DNA of 64,000 nt from Crocinitomicaceae bacterium (GTDB taxonomy: Bacteria; Bacteroidota; Bacteroidia; Flavobacteriales_G; Salibacteraceae): NCBI GenBank assembly GCA_002713215.1, contig PAVO01000004.1:62001-126000 (forward strand), written 5' to 3'. Below are positions 16,502 to 24,745 of this stretch, piece by piece. The notes below the pieces were generated by a model. The model made no database searches. It was not told the DNA's origin and worked only from the letters and a program-made list of their open reading frames with translations. Made by a program: the position numbers and the translations under genes. Position 1 is the first letter of the stretch, and every line of letters starts with the position of its first letter.

Positions 16502-18091
16502 ATGAAATTAGACGATGCTCTCACACCAAGCCAAGTTGTTTACCATGGCTCTCAAAAGGACTTTGATAAGTTTGACAAAGATTCTATGGGGCTCGGTGGG
16601 AGTGATGGTGTTTTGCAATATGGACACGGCTTCTACTTTACGGACAACAAAGACGTGGCTCAAGGGTACGGCCCACACATTAAAGAAGCACGCCTAACCC
16701 TTAAGAATCCATTAACCATGGATACCGTGCCAGATAATCTCATTAATTGGATGAGGGATACGTTCCCATCTATCAACAATTACGATGATTATGAGTTCAA
16801 GATAAAAGTAGGCACGGTACATCGCATTCTTCAGTTCATGCAGAATGCCCATTACAACACAGCAGACGTTCTTAAAGGGCTAGGCTACGACGGTATCGTG
16901 GACCCTCACCCTTATGCTGGTACTTTTGTGGTGTTCGACACAGAACAAATAGACATTTCAAATAGGAGAGACGTTGTGATTACGGCTTATTGCGCGGCCC
17001 CGGTCGCAATAGAAAAAATGGATTTTGACAAAGTCGGCAGCGGAACGGGCGTGCTGCGCTATGCGTTTGGTATGTATGCCGGCGAAGTTGACACGGCGAA
17101 GCATTACCTGGACTCGTACAAAGGTTACGGAGGCGCATCTCGTTCCTTCAGAATGGGGCAGGAGGGCAACATTTACATTGAAGCTGACTCCCTTGGATAT
17201 GAACTTGCATCAGCGCTAGTAGAGAATAAACATGACTACGATGCGCTTCGAGAACAGCACAAAGGCGATGAGACTGTGCTTCTTGCACTTGATCATATCG
17301 AGAAGGCTGGTGGTATTGTTGTCGACTATGGTGCTATGCACAAAATCAAAATACCGCACGTCGACATCGATGATGTCAAAAAGTGGGATGATACCTTAGA
17401 GCCGGATGATCTTGATGTGATCGCCATGGCGTTCTACCAAACTCAACCCGACATTGTGGCTCGTGCTGAATCCGTTTTAGCCGAGTTCGATGAAGATTTA
17501 GAGTTCGAAAACGTTGAAGACACGCTCGACGCGTTGTGGGATATGGCCTATAACGAAGGGCTTGAAGAGGATGAAATCCCTTTTCATCTCGACGAGGATG
17601 ATCTTAAATGCATCTGGAACGCACGAGTAAGAGGCGATAGCTACTCGATGTTCGAATGTGATGATGAATTTAATGATGGCATTTCTTCAAAGTATCTGGA
17701 TGCGGCGGAGAAGATTGTTGGTGGCAGTGTGTGTCTCCAGAATGAAATGTCTATTGGTGATGCCTACCTGGCGGTTACAAGTGCCTATGAGCCTGAGATC
17801 GCAGATGTAGACGCCAGCATTGAGGGCAAGAAATTGGCTTCAAAACTGTTTTCCGGAAAAGAGATCGATATTCCTATGGTGGTCGCGCCGAGCAAGTTTG
17901 GTAACTACCAAGCCTACGAGTTGGTGCTCATGAGTGAAGAACTTGCAAACAGCTCTCGCATTGAACCATTGGATCCGATGCGATTCGATGACCAGCCAAA
18001 AGACGAGTGCAGTTTAACTCGGCTGCGATTTGCAAGCCAAGGGCGTGACGATGATGATGAAATGCATTACAGCAATCGTCCTAGTTGGTAA
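16502..18091 (+). CDS. Tandem ADP-ribosyltransferase-like protein
   Basis: A 529-aa protein. Residues 10-155 show an ART pattern: VYHGSQKDFDKFD, then YGHGFYFTDNKDVAQGYG, then VVFDTEQIDI, as in H-Y-E class transferases associated with phages. Residues 160-290 repeat it in degraded form: VAIEKMDFDKVGSGTG, YAFGMYAGEVDTAKHYLDSY, GNIYIEADSL, with no H-G-S triad. The C-terminal 240 residues are very acidic and end in a polar tail. Phage ARTs typically modify host RNA polymerase or other proteins; the target here is unknown. Confidence 0.75.
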   Translation: MKLDDALTPSQVVYHGSQKDFDKFDKDSMGLGGSDGVLQYGHGFYFTDNKDVAQGYGPHIKEARLTLKNPLTMDTVPDNLINWMRDTFPSINNYDDYEFKIKVGTVHRILQFMQNAHYNTADVLKGLGYDGIVDPHPYAGTFVVFDTEQIDISNRRDVVITAYCAAPVAIEKMDFDKVGSGTGVLRYAFGMYAGEVDTAKHYLDSYKGYGGASRSFRMGQEGNIYIEADSLGYELASALVENKHDYDALREQHKGDETVLLALDHIEKAGGIVVDYGAMHKIKIPHVDIDDVKKWDDTLEPDDLDVIAMAFYQTQPDIVARAESVLAEFDEDLEFENVEDTLDALWDMAYNEGLEEDEIPFHLDEDDLKCIWNARVRGDSYSMFECDDEFNDGISSKYLDAAEKIVGGSVCLQNEMSIGDAYLAVTSAYEPEIADVDASIEGKKLASKLFSGKEIDIPMVVAPSKFGNYQAYELVLMSEELANSSRIEPLDPMRFDDQPKDECSLTRLRFASQGRDDDDEMHYSNRPSW

Positions 18092-18100
18092 ACGGTGCCG

Positions 18101-18445
18101 ATGAAAACGAACTGGCTTAAATGGCAGAAAGGGCGACAAAAGACAGGTTACGACAAAATGTTGTTGGCGACAGGAATGTGGCCACTCCCTTTTGATTGTT
18201 ACCTACTGAAGTTCCCTGAAGAGAGTGAGATCCCAGAACACACTGACAAGACAGAGTCAGGTCGACATTTTCGAATGAATATAGTGCTCAAAAAGGCACA
18301 AATCGGCGGTGAGTTTGTTTGTGAAAACCCTATTTGGAACTTTGGCCGGATCAAGTTATTCCGACCGGATGAAAGCAAGCATTCTGTCACAAAAGTGGTG
18401 AAAGGAAATCGCTATTTGCTAAGTATTGGTTGGGTCAGGAAGTGA
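18101..18445 (+). CDS. 2OG-Fe(II) oxygenase-like protein
   Basis: A 114-aa protein. IPEHTDKTESGRHFRMNIVLKK gives the H-x-D pair, and a later ESKHSVTKV gives the distal His in a double-stranded beta-helix context, matching 2-oxoglutarate/Fe(II) dioxygenases. It is short for the family (usually 180 aa or more), so it may be a minimal core. The expected basic 2OG-binding residue would be near GNRYLLSIGW. The ATG at 18101 is preferred to the GTG at 18095. It follows the ART gene by 9 nt. Confidence 0.65.
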   Translation: MKTNWLKWQKGRQKTGYDKMLLATGMWPLPFDCYLLKFPEESEIPEHTDKTESGRHFRMNIVLKKAQIGGEFVCENPIWNFGRIKLFRPDESKHSVTKVVKGNRYLLSIGWVRK

Positions 18446-18475
18446 GCCCAATAACACATTGGAATGGAGTTGATT

Positions 18476-18532
18476 ATGATTAAACCTACGAATCCAGACT
18501 ATCTAAGACCAACGATCCCTGGTTACTTGTAA
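18476..18532 (+). CDS. Possible 18-aa micropeptide
   Basis: ATG at 18476 with GGAATGGAG upstream, reading MIKPTNPDYLRPTIPGYL and then TAA. Proline- and tyrosine-rich. Supported only by the ribosome-binding site and its position at the operon end before a terminator. Confidence 0.25.
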   Translation: MIKPTNPDYLRPTIPGYL

Positions 18533-18544
18533 CTACATAATAAA

Positions 18545-18563
18545 AAGGGAGCTTAGCTCCCTT
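18545..18563. terminator. Bidirectional terminator
   Basis: AAGGGAGCT/AGCTCCCTT perfect stem with a 1-nt centre, between convergent genes. The minus strand continues TTTTTATTATG. Confidence 0.8.
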
Positions 18564-18566
18564 AAA

Positions 18567-19346
18567 TCATCTTCGCAGGCGAGGTGATTGCTCGTCATAT
18601 GCAGCTTCAGGTTCTTGAGGTTTTAGCTCATTACCCTGTGATACTGCCAAAAACTCAGGTGAGAAATCTCCATTTTTATCGTAAACCCGCGCGTAGCTGT
18701 TGTCGCCGATAGAAAACTCAAGCGGCCAGAGATCTTCATCTGAAGTTATTGCCGGAGAACGTAAATCTACATTCTGGCCATTGAAGGTCACCAAACGTTC
18801 ATTTTTAAGATTGAAATGTCCGCTTTCCATCTCAAGCGTGATCCCTTCAGGTCCATATTGCTCCTGATCGAACCCGAACCCAGCAACAACACTCATTCGG
18901 TCGACGATGTTTAATGCAAGCTTACCTATCCCTTTCATGGCAATGCTTTGGGCCATAATGGTTCTTGGGTCAAGGTTTACACGGGAAGGCTCATCACTTG
19001 TTAGAATTTCTTCAATGTCACCGCGCAGGGTGCCGTCATCGTAAAAAATGTCGTAGATACCTTCTGATTCATCCGTAAAAAACAACGGAAATGGTTCGCG
19101 TGAGTTTGTTGGGCGAGCAAGGTTCAATTGCTCTCCTGTCTCCGCGACATAGAACGAGCCATAGGGTGCAAAGAGGTCGCCACTACCTGCATCGATAGCA
19201 AGGAAGTCAGGGGATAGCATGTCGTCTTCTGATATGTTGCATTCGAGCCCGTTAATTGAGCCTGTTTGCATGTGCACGGTAAGGAATGCCAAATTTTTTA
19301 AGAAATTGGCATCATTAAAAATGTCTCTTGGGGCTACTTTTTTCAT
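18567..19346 (-). CDS. Hypothetical protein with basic C-terminal tail
   Basis: A 259-aa acidic protein (MKKVAPRDIFNDANFL...), no known domain. Beta-rich segments (ITLEMESGHFNLKNERLVTF) are followed by an acidic stretch and the terminal SPRLRR, like the SPRRR end of the 10673-11695 product. Convergent with the ART/oxygenase operon. Confidence 0.65.
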   Translation of the reverse strand: MKKVAPRDIFNDANFLKNLAFLTVHMQTGSINGLECNISEDDMLSPDFLAIDAGSGDLFAPYGSFYVAETGEQLNLARPTNSREPFPLFFTDESEGIYDIFYDDGTLRGDIEEILTSDEPSRVNLDPRTIMAQSIAMKGIGKLALNIVDRMSVVAGFGFDQEQYGPEGITLEMESGHFNLKNERLVTFNGQNVDLRSPAITSDEDLWPLEFSIGDNSYARVYDKNGDFSPEFLAVSQGNELKPQEPEAAYDEQSPRLRR

Positions 19347-19417
19347 GGTGTTGCTTCATCCAGTCATATCAAGATGATGTTATCACGAATTAGCCTGGCT
19401 GGATGAAGTGGTGAAGA

Positions 19418-20164
19418 TTAAGCTTTTTGGGTTAGCTGCTGCCACCGTCTGTTTAGGAACTGGTAATACTGACGATAGTCGATGCCATCATAGGCACCAA
19501 TGGCCCAAGCGTCATTCATTTCGACTAAAGCCGTCACGAGCTCGCCTGATGGCTTTTTCATGATACCCCAGTCCATCGCGTAGGTGTCATGCCAATTATT
19601 GCCCTGAAGCGCACTGACTGCGTCCACAAGGACGTTTTCATCAAGAGTGAAGTTCTCATCGCCCTCATAGCAAGCAATGGCCACAATTTCGTTCTGATGG
19701 ACATAGACGCGATATTCGCTTACCCATTCAACAGGCTCGCTTGTCCAACACATAGCATCACCTGGCATCATGGATAACTCTGGGTGGTGACTTGTATTGG
19801 AGCAAACCATACCGGTCATTTGTTTCCACGCCTGAGATTTAACAAATAGGGATGCACCTTGATCTATCATCCAGCGAACAGAATTTGCGTCAGCTGCTTG
19901 AATGTTTCGGTAAAGCCATGGTGTCAGGCACTCTGGGTAATAGTTTGGCTCAGGTGCAGCGAAATTGAGCTGCTTCAGGGCCGCTTGAATAGATTGTACG
20001 CTTCCAACCACCAGCGAGGCTTCGCCGACAGGGATCTCGCCATTGGCCATTTGCTCAGGAGAGAAGCTTCTGATTTTGAGCTGCTCCATCGTAGCGTAGT
20101 GCCAGATTAGCTTTTCTTCGTGACCGAGCGGCGCATTCTCACGCCGCTGAACATAGATAGTCAT
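19418..20164 (-). CDS. R2K-clade ATP-grasp protein (DUF4343-like)
   Basis: A 248-aa protein from the ATG at 20164 (MTIYVQRRENAPLG). Typical features are FVKSQAWK (ATP lysine), EYRVYVHQNEIVAIACYEG, TYAMDWGIM and LVEMNDAWAIGAYDG, where the last two carry the metal-binding Asp and Glu/Asn. R2K ATP-grasp enzymes are frequent in T4-like phages and are thought to ligate peptides or amino acids to proteins or small molecules. It starts 3 nt after the methyltransferase stop, so the two are co-translated. Confidence 0.8.
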   Translation of the reverse strand: MTIYVQRRENAPLGHEEKLIWHYATMEQLKIRSFSPEQMANGEIPVGEASLVVGSVQSIQAALKQLNFAAPEPNYYPECLTPWLYRNIQAADANSVRWMIDQGASLFVKSQAWKQMTGMVCSNTSHHPELSMMPGDAMCWTSEPVEWVSEYRVYVHQNEIVAIACYEGDENFTLDENVLVDAVSALQGNNWHDTYAMDWGIMKKPSGELVTALVEMNDAWAIGAYDGIDYRQYYQFLNRRWQQLTQKA

Positions 20165-20166
20165 GA

Positions 20167-21606
20167 TTAGCTTGCCAGTCGTAGTTGAGATTGCGGCTGG
20201 GTGGCGGCGATAACCGCTGTGCCAACATTGAACGCACATTCTACGCCGTGGGTATACGCAATACCTTGCCCTAAACCTTCATGAGCAACCGTAGCCGACA
20301 TATGGCCCACTAAGCGAGGTGGAACCAGTTTTAACGCAGCGTGCTCTTCCTTTGAGAATAAACGGTAATTGCCGTTATGGTCAGTAAGGTGAGGGTTTGA
20401 TACTTGATGTTTGGTGTAGTTGCGTGGGATTGTCCCAACAACAGTTGTGTTCTCGTCCACCAAGTTAATTTTGAAGTTGCGGCCTTCAGCAATATTTTTT
20501 GCCTGACGTGTTTCAAACTTGGTTAATGGGAACCATTCGGCATTCGTATTTTTATCAAGAATTTCGCCTACGTTTTTGTAAACAAGATCACGGGTTCGCG
20601 GAACCAGCATTTGCGGGTCGATATTTAAACCTTTGCTCACCGCGATAAACCAGTAGCGTTCACGGCGATCTAAGCTGCCGCTGTGTTCTTGACCTAAGAA
20701 TAGGTCGTAAACGTTATAGCCGATGCGCTCAAGCTCTTTGCGCAGCACTTTGTATGTGAAACTGTTCTTGGCAGATGGTACGTTTTCACTGATAAGAATT
20801 GCCGGGTTTGCAGCATAGATAAGCCCCATCACACCGAAGATTTGAGTGGCAGTTTCGCCTTCTTCAGCATCAGAAAGGCCTTTCTTCGCCTTGCCAACAT
20901 TGCTGTGGTCAGTGCATGACATTGAGAAGCTAAAGCTGTTTACTGGCTCGATAAGATCTTTCTCTACCTCTTCAACATAGCCGGTGAACATGCGAGCGCC
21001 TGAGAATACTTCTGGGCTATTTTTCTTAGCTGCGTCTAAGTAGCGGCCTTCAAGCTCTACAGCCCATTTCAATTTAGGCTTAAGTCCGGCTTTCTGGTAG
21101 CCATCATGAGTTGAATTGGTGCTAATGCCGATACCGGTGAATGCAGAACCTTCAGTGATAGTGCCATTCGCTACGTTGCGTACTAGCGAGACTTCACGCT
21201 CGATACGCTTAGCATCGTCTGGGTGAGTAGTGAAAACAATTACACCATCATAGGCGTATGCTGCAAAACGACCTTGTTCACCATAAGCGTCTTTGAACAC
21301 TTCAGTGATATTGGCGTTACATACGTCAATAATAGGTTTGATCCAACCTGTCATTTTGCGGCCAGACACTTTATTCAGTTGACGTCTCTTGTGAAGCGCG
21401 ATGTTTTCAGGGGTGCTTGGTACTGCACGTAAGATAACACGCATGTTGTCGATGTCACACTCAACACGAAATAGCGTATCCACAGGGAAACTCACGTCAT
21501 TAAGTGTTTCACCTTCAATCCAGATGCGACGGTTGTTCTTGTGCTCTTTCAGCTCGTGATAAGAAGCGCTGATCAATGGTCTGCGTTCAAAACGTTGCTT
21601 GCTCAT
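20167..21606 (-). CDS. C5-cytosine DNA methyltransferase-like protein
   Basis: A 479-aa protein. Motif I is AFTGIGISTN (SAM binding). Motif IV reads FSMSCTDHSNVG: the catalytic Cys is present, but the usual PCQ is SCT. Motif VI is ENVPS, and motif VIII is SLDRRERYWFIAV. The C-terminal part would be target recognition. The start at 21606 has GAGGA upstream and overlaps the end of the preceding gene. No partner nuclease is adjacent, so it is probably an orphan protective or regulatory methylase. Confidence 0.8.
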   Translation of the reverse strand: MSKQRFERRPLISASYHELKEHKNNRRIWIEGETLNDVSFPVDTLFRVECDIDNMRVILRAVPSTPENIALHKRRQLNKVSGRKMTGWIKPIIDVCNANITEVFKDAYGEQGRFAAYAYDGVIVFTTHPDDAKRIEREVSLVRNVANGTITEGSAFTGIGISTNSTHDGYQKAGLKPKLKWAVELEGRYLDAAKKNSPEVFSGARMFTGYVEEVEKDLIEPVNSFSFSMSCTDHSNVGKAKKGLSDAEEGETATQIFGVMGLIYAANPAILISENVPSAKNSFTYKVLRKELERIGYNVYDLFLGQEHSGSLDRRERYWFIAVSKGLNIDPQMLVPRTRDLVYKNVGEILDKNTNAEWFPLTKFETRQAKNIAEGRNFKINLVDENTTVVGTIPRNYTKHQVSNPHLTDHNGNYRLFSKEEHAALKLVPPRLVGHMSATVAHEGLGQGIAYTHGVECAFNVGTAVIAATQPQSQLRLAS

Positions 21607-21610
21607 TGTC

Positions 21611-21853
21611 TTATTCCTCATCGCCAGCTACATGCATGGCAAGGTGGTGTTCTTTTGTTGAGACACGTTCAACAAGAATATCTGCGTCTCCGCCAAAGTT
21701 GTAATCTTCTACTTCATCACCATCTTCAATATCATGGTCGGCGAAATGCTTCTGTGCTTCTTGACCAAAGATCAATGAAACACCATCATCTGAGAGATAA
21801 TCGCGAAGTATTTCTTCATGTTCTGGTTTAACAAATCTGACGATAGTAGACAT
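21611..21853 (-). CDS. Small acidic protein
   Basis: An 80-aa very acidic protein (DHDIEDGDEVEDYNFGGDADI) starting at the ATG at 21853, with AGGAG 7 nt upstream. First gene of the operon with the methyltransferase and ATP-grasp genes. Its high negative charge could indicate DNA mimicry, but nothing more specific supports this. Confidence 0.65.
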   Translation of the reverse strand: MSTIVRFVKPEHEEILRDYLSDDGVSLIFGQEAQKHFADHDIEDGDEVEDYNFGGDADILVERVSTKEHHLAMHVAGDEE

Positions 21854-21906
21854 CACTTGGCTCCTGTAAATTCAATACAGATATAGTACCAAAACCTCAC
21901 ACATAA

Positions 21907-21924
21907 AACAACATTTTTGTTGTT
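21907..21924 (-). promoter_or_regulatory. Palindromic operator/promoter, methyltransferase operon
   Basis: AACAAC-ATTTTT-GTTGTT. On the minus strand TTGTTT is 17 nt before TACTAT, preceded by TGG. Confidence 0.85.
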
Positions 21925-22254
21925 TTATTGCATGTGATTTTTATGCTTTTCTGAAATTGTCACGCTAACGGTTTTTTCAACGCTGAATTCACTGGGGATG
22001 GTGTTTGTTGTCTTTGATACCAAGCGCGCTTCGATAATATCTCGGCACAGGTTACCAGAAGGGGTGATTAGGTAGCTGTCTCCGTACATAAAAACGCCTG
22101 CCTTTCCATTGCTTACACTGATGCTGCTATCTGTACTTAGAATCTCACCAGCGGCATTCCAGTTGTTAGATGCGTTTTTAATGTTGAGAATTCGAAGTGC
22201 CAGCAAGTTGATGCTTGCTTCGTCCATTTGACTGTATGCAGAATCAAAAACCAT
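21925..22254 (-). CDS. Hypothetical protein
   Basis: A 109-aa protein (MVFDSAYSQMDEASINLL...), no motif recognised. It lies 63 nt downstream of the SPFH gene on the same strand and directly abuts the next operator, so it ends the SPFH transcript. Confidence 0.6.
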   Translation of the reverse strand: MVFDSAYSQMDEASINLLALRILNIKNASNNWNAAGEILSTDSSISVSNGKAGVFMYGDSYLITPSGNLCRDIIEARLVSKTTNTIPSEFSVEKTVSVTISEKHKNHMQ

Positions 22255-22317
22255 AAGGTATTCCTCATAAGAAAAGGCGACTAAATAGCCGCCTTTGTGG
22301 AGTAGTAATATTTTTCG

Positions 22318-23280
22318 TTAAGCAACCTGCTCATCATTCGTTGCTTTGGTTGTCATTTGACGGGTTACTTCGCTTGCAACCATAGGAACTAGCTGGCCAA
22401 TGACTTCAGCATTGTTCGAACCCGGCTGATCACTATGGCCAGTTGCAACCACGACCATGTTTCCAGCCTTGTTTGAAGCACTGACAATCGCATCACGCAT
22501 ATCCACGCCCTCTAATGTTCGGAATAAGTAGCTGATATCAATACCTGGTGCTTCAGTTTGGAATTTCTTAACAGCAGCAGCCAGAGATGCCACGTTATTC
22601 TCACGCACTTCGACTGCGGCTTCACTACGCTTCTTCAGAGATTCAGCAGCGGCTTCAGCTTCACCGATTTCACGCTCTTTAATTGCTTGGCGATTTTTGC
22701 GTGCAGCGCTTAAGTCAAGTTCAGCGCGATATACGGCGTTCATGCTGTCTTTGGTAGCTTCATCCAAAACAGGATCATCAACGGTTACTTTTTTGAACGT
22801 AAAGCCATACTCTGCAAAATACTGATTCAGACGATCTTTAACGTGATCTTGAATAGTCTGTCGGTCTTTGAACAAGTCATTCAAAGTTAGGTCAGGGATC
22901 TTCTCTTTCGCTGCTTCAGCCATGATGTTGCGGAACTGAGAAGATGCGTCATCCAAAGCAAAGTAGCTTTCGGCAAGCTTATCAGCCGAGCGTTCAATAA
23001 ATGCGGTGATCTTCAATCCAACAATCGAATCATTGGAAGTGCGAACTGACTCTATCGTTTCAGAAATCTCATATTGAGATAGCGGGATTTTACTCGAAAC
23101 GGTGTGGATGGGGGCCGGTAACTTAAAGTGAATACCTTGAGTGGTAATAGACTTTGCTACGCTACCGCCAAACACCTAGATGATGCGCCCCTCACGTGGC
23201 CCAACAATGACAATACAGCTTAATAGCCATGCTCCTAAAAGACCAATCAGTCCTATTGCGACAATTCCAAATCCAAACAT
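22318..23280 (-). CDS. SPFH/prohibitin-like membrane protein, interrupted by an in-frame amber codon
   Basis: The complete frame is 320 codons: an N-terminal transmembrane helix (FGIVAIGLIGLLGAWLLSCIVIV), then the SPFH domain (PREGRII-x-VFGG, TTQGIHFKLP), a coiled coil (about 160-230) and an SPFH-type C-terminus. Codon 35 is TAG (plus-strand 23176-23178), inside the conserved 'G-x-x-x-x-FG' strand. The ATG at 23280 has AGGA 6 nt upstream. The GTG after the amber has no ribosome-binding site and would yield a protein without its anchor. Options are readthrough, coupled re-initiation, a recent nonsense mutation (CAG to TAG fits) or a sequencing error. SPFH proteins form membrane ring scaffolds. 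Confidence 0.75.
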
Positions 23281-23381
23281 AGGGAGTCCTTTTTTAATTG
23301 TAATGCTGATTCTTTCAGCGTTTATTAACTGGTGAGTGAATCTGTTGAGTCACTCGATTTATTTGATGTAAACATCTTACC

Positions 23382-23415
23382 AACAACACTTTTGTTGTGC
23401 AACACTTTTGTTGTT
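23382..23415 (-). promoter_or_regulatory. Double overlapping operator, SPFH promoter
   Basis: Two palindromes in tandem, AACAAC-ACTTTT-GTTGTG and GCAAC-ACTTTT-GTTGTT, sharing the bases around 23398. On the minus strand TTGCAC is 17 nt before TAAGAT, preceded by TGG. The double site suggests tighter control of this gene. It runs into the stop codon of the upstream gene. Confidence 0.8.
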
Positions 23416-23794
23416 ATTTATGTTTGAATATTTCTAAAAACACTTCATGTGCCACGCGTTTTGCATGGTTACGTAGCCACTGTGGTGCAGGCTTATTGCG
23501 CATCCCGACAGCATGCCGCATGAATCCAAACTCTGAAGAGCCAGTCTTCGTATTAAATTCAAACGTATAGAAGTCGCTTTTATCATGTGAAGCGCTCAAC
23601 GTGAAAATTAAGTAATCACCCTTTTTGCAGAGTTCAGTGAAGCAGGGTGATTGCAAGGCATGTTTATGTTGCTTGCCCAGTGCAACAAGATCATCAGTTG
23701 TTTGCGGAAACGTGCACGTCACCCCTTTGGGGAGTAACAGCGAGATGATTTTCATGTTGATTGGGTAATTGGCTTGAGCCAGTTTATTTGCCAT
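23414..23794 (-). CDS. Stand-alone PcfJ C-terminal-like domain
   Basis: A 126-aa protein. LVALGKQHKHALQSPCFTELCKKGDYLIFTLSAS and then YTFEFNTKTGSSEFGFMRHAVGM line up with the C-terminal domain of the 721-aa PcfJ-like protein (LRSLGRKQRHCVG..., IIFALSTG, TYQFERYSNRLNQAKGFAN). The C-terminal helix pattern (RVAHEVFLEIFK against PVAREVFKAIK) also matches. It is thus a paralogous single-domain form. The Cys of the HCVG motif is replaced. GGAGCATTT precedes the ATG. Function unknown. Confidence 0.65.
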   Translation of the reverse strand: MANKLAQANYPINMKIISLLLPKGVTCTFPQTTDDLVALGKQHKHALQSPCFTELCKKGDYLIFTLSASHDKSDFYTFEFNTKTGSSEFGFMRHAVGMRNKPAPQWLRNHAKRVAHEVFLEIFKHK

Positions 23795-23839
23795 AAATGC
23801 TCCGAAAGGGACCGGAGTCCCATCTATTGGTTTGACGAC

Positions 23840-24559
23840 TTAGCGCTTGCGAGAACGTCTTACCGAACGTCTGGCTTGTTGATGCATAAAGTCCCATTTT
23901 TCATCTTGAATTTCTTTACCGCGAGGACCAAACGTGCACGAAATGCTCGACTCATAGCCGCAGCCATTTTCACGGGCCGCGTCTTCAGCGTATTCATCGT
24001 CATGGTAAAAAACACCGCCCTCACCACGTCTCCACTTGTACTTGCCCAAGTAGTCGAATACTAAGCGAGCAATCGCATTTTCGTGTGCACGTTCAACAGA
24101 GCGGTTGTTACGCCCCACAGACCAACTCATGTTCAAGCTCTCTAATGAGAATGACAGGTCGGTCTCTTCGATATACGGTAGGCTGAAGCTTGTCTCTTTG
24201 TTGGTGATCGTCTTAAAAGCGGACTTGCGCGGTTTGCATAGCGTCCCACCTTTACCACGGAACATTTCATCTTTGATTGCATACCAAAGTTCGTATGAGA
24301 TGCTCAGTTTCTCGAAGCGGAACTCACTGACTTTCGCGCGCAAATATTTTTGACCGTGCTGATATTCTTCAAATAGCGCTTTACGCTTGTCGTTGGCACC
24401 ACGGCCAGTGATCTTCGCCAATTCCGCATGAAGTTCCAATGCGCCCTGGTAGATCTTGGTGATGTGTGCGTTATAGAGCTTTCGGACCTCGCGAATAACC
24501 TGCATGTATCCGGTTTTAGTAAAGCTGATGTTACCTCTTTCATTTTCGTTTTTTGACAT
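23840..24559 (-). CDS. Hypothetical basic protein
   Basis: A 239-aa protein, helical and basic, with an Arg-rich C-terminus (RRSVRRSRKR) suggesting nucleic-acid binding. Mid-region helices (residues 20-85) may be coiled coil. No family recognised. It shares its transcript with the stand-alone PcfJ-like gene 45 nt downstream, under the operator at 24623. Confidence 0.65.
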   Translation of the reverse strand: MSKNENERGNISFTKTGYMQVIREVRKLYNAHITKIYQGALELHAELAKITGRGANDKRKALFEEYQHGQKYLRAKVSEFRFEKLSISYELWYAIKDEMFRGKGGTLCKPRKSAFKTITNKETSFSLPYIEETDLSFSLESLNMSWSVGRNNRSVERAHENAIARLVFDYLGKYKWRRGEGGVFYHDDEYAEDAARENGCGYESSISCTFGPRGKEIQDEKWDFMHQQARRSVRRSRKR

Positions 24560-24622
24560 AGTATTTCCCCAAATAATGTCTGCGTTTTCAGTCTGTATAT
24601 AGTACCAAAAACAACGATAATT

Positions 24623-24640
24623 AACAACACTTTTGTTGTA
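24623..24640 (-). promoter_or_regulatory. Palindromic operator/promoter, 24559 gene
   Basis: AACAAC-ACTTTT-GTTGTA. On the minus strand TTGTTA is 17 nt before TACTAT, preceded by TGG. Confidence 0.85.
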
Positions 24641-24667
24641 TATAAAGAGATTTACCCTTACTTTTAA

Positions 24668-24685
24668 AACAACATTTTAGTTGTT
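24668..24685 (+). promoter_or_regulatory. Palindromic operator/promoter, 24746-folA operon
   Basis: AACAAC-ATTTTA-GTTGTT. On the plus strand TTGTTA is 17 nt before TAAGAT (24704-24709), preceded by TGG. It is divergent from the site at 24623. Confidence 0.85.
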
Positions 24686-24745
24686 ACTTTGTGGTAATTT
24701 TGGTAAGATATAGGTATTGAATTGGTCCACACCACAGGAGATAAG

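Noticed and set aside
20437-20452. AACAACAGTTGTG inside the methyltransferase gene as another operator
   Set aside because: The spacing between arms is wrong and it is within coding sequence.
23378-23415. Tandem repeated TTTTGTTGTG units as a CRISPR or iteron array
   Set aside because: Only two overlapping copies, without spacers; they fit the operator seen across the window.
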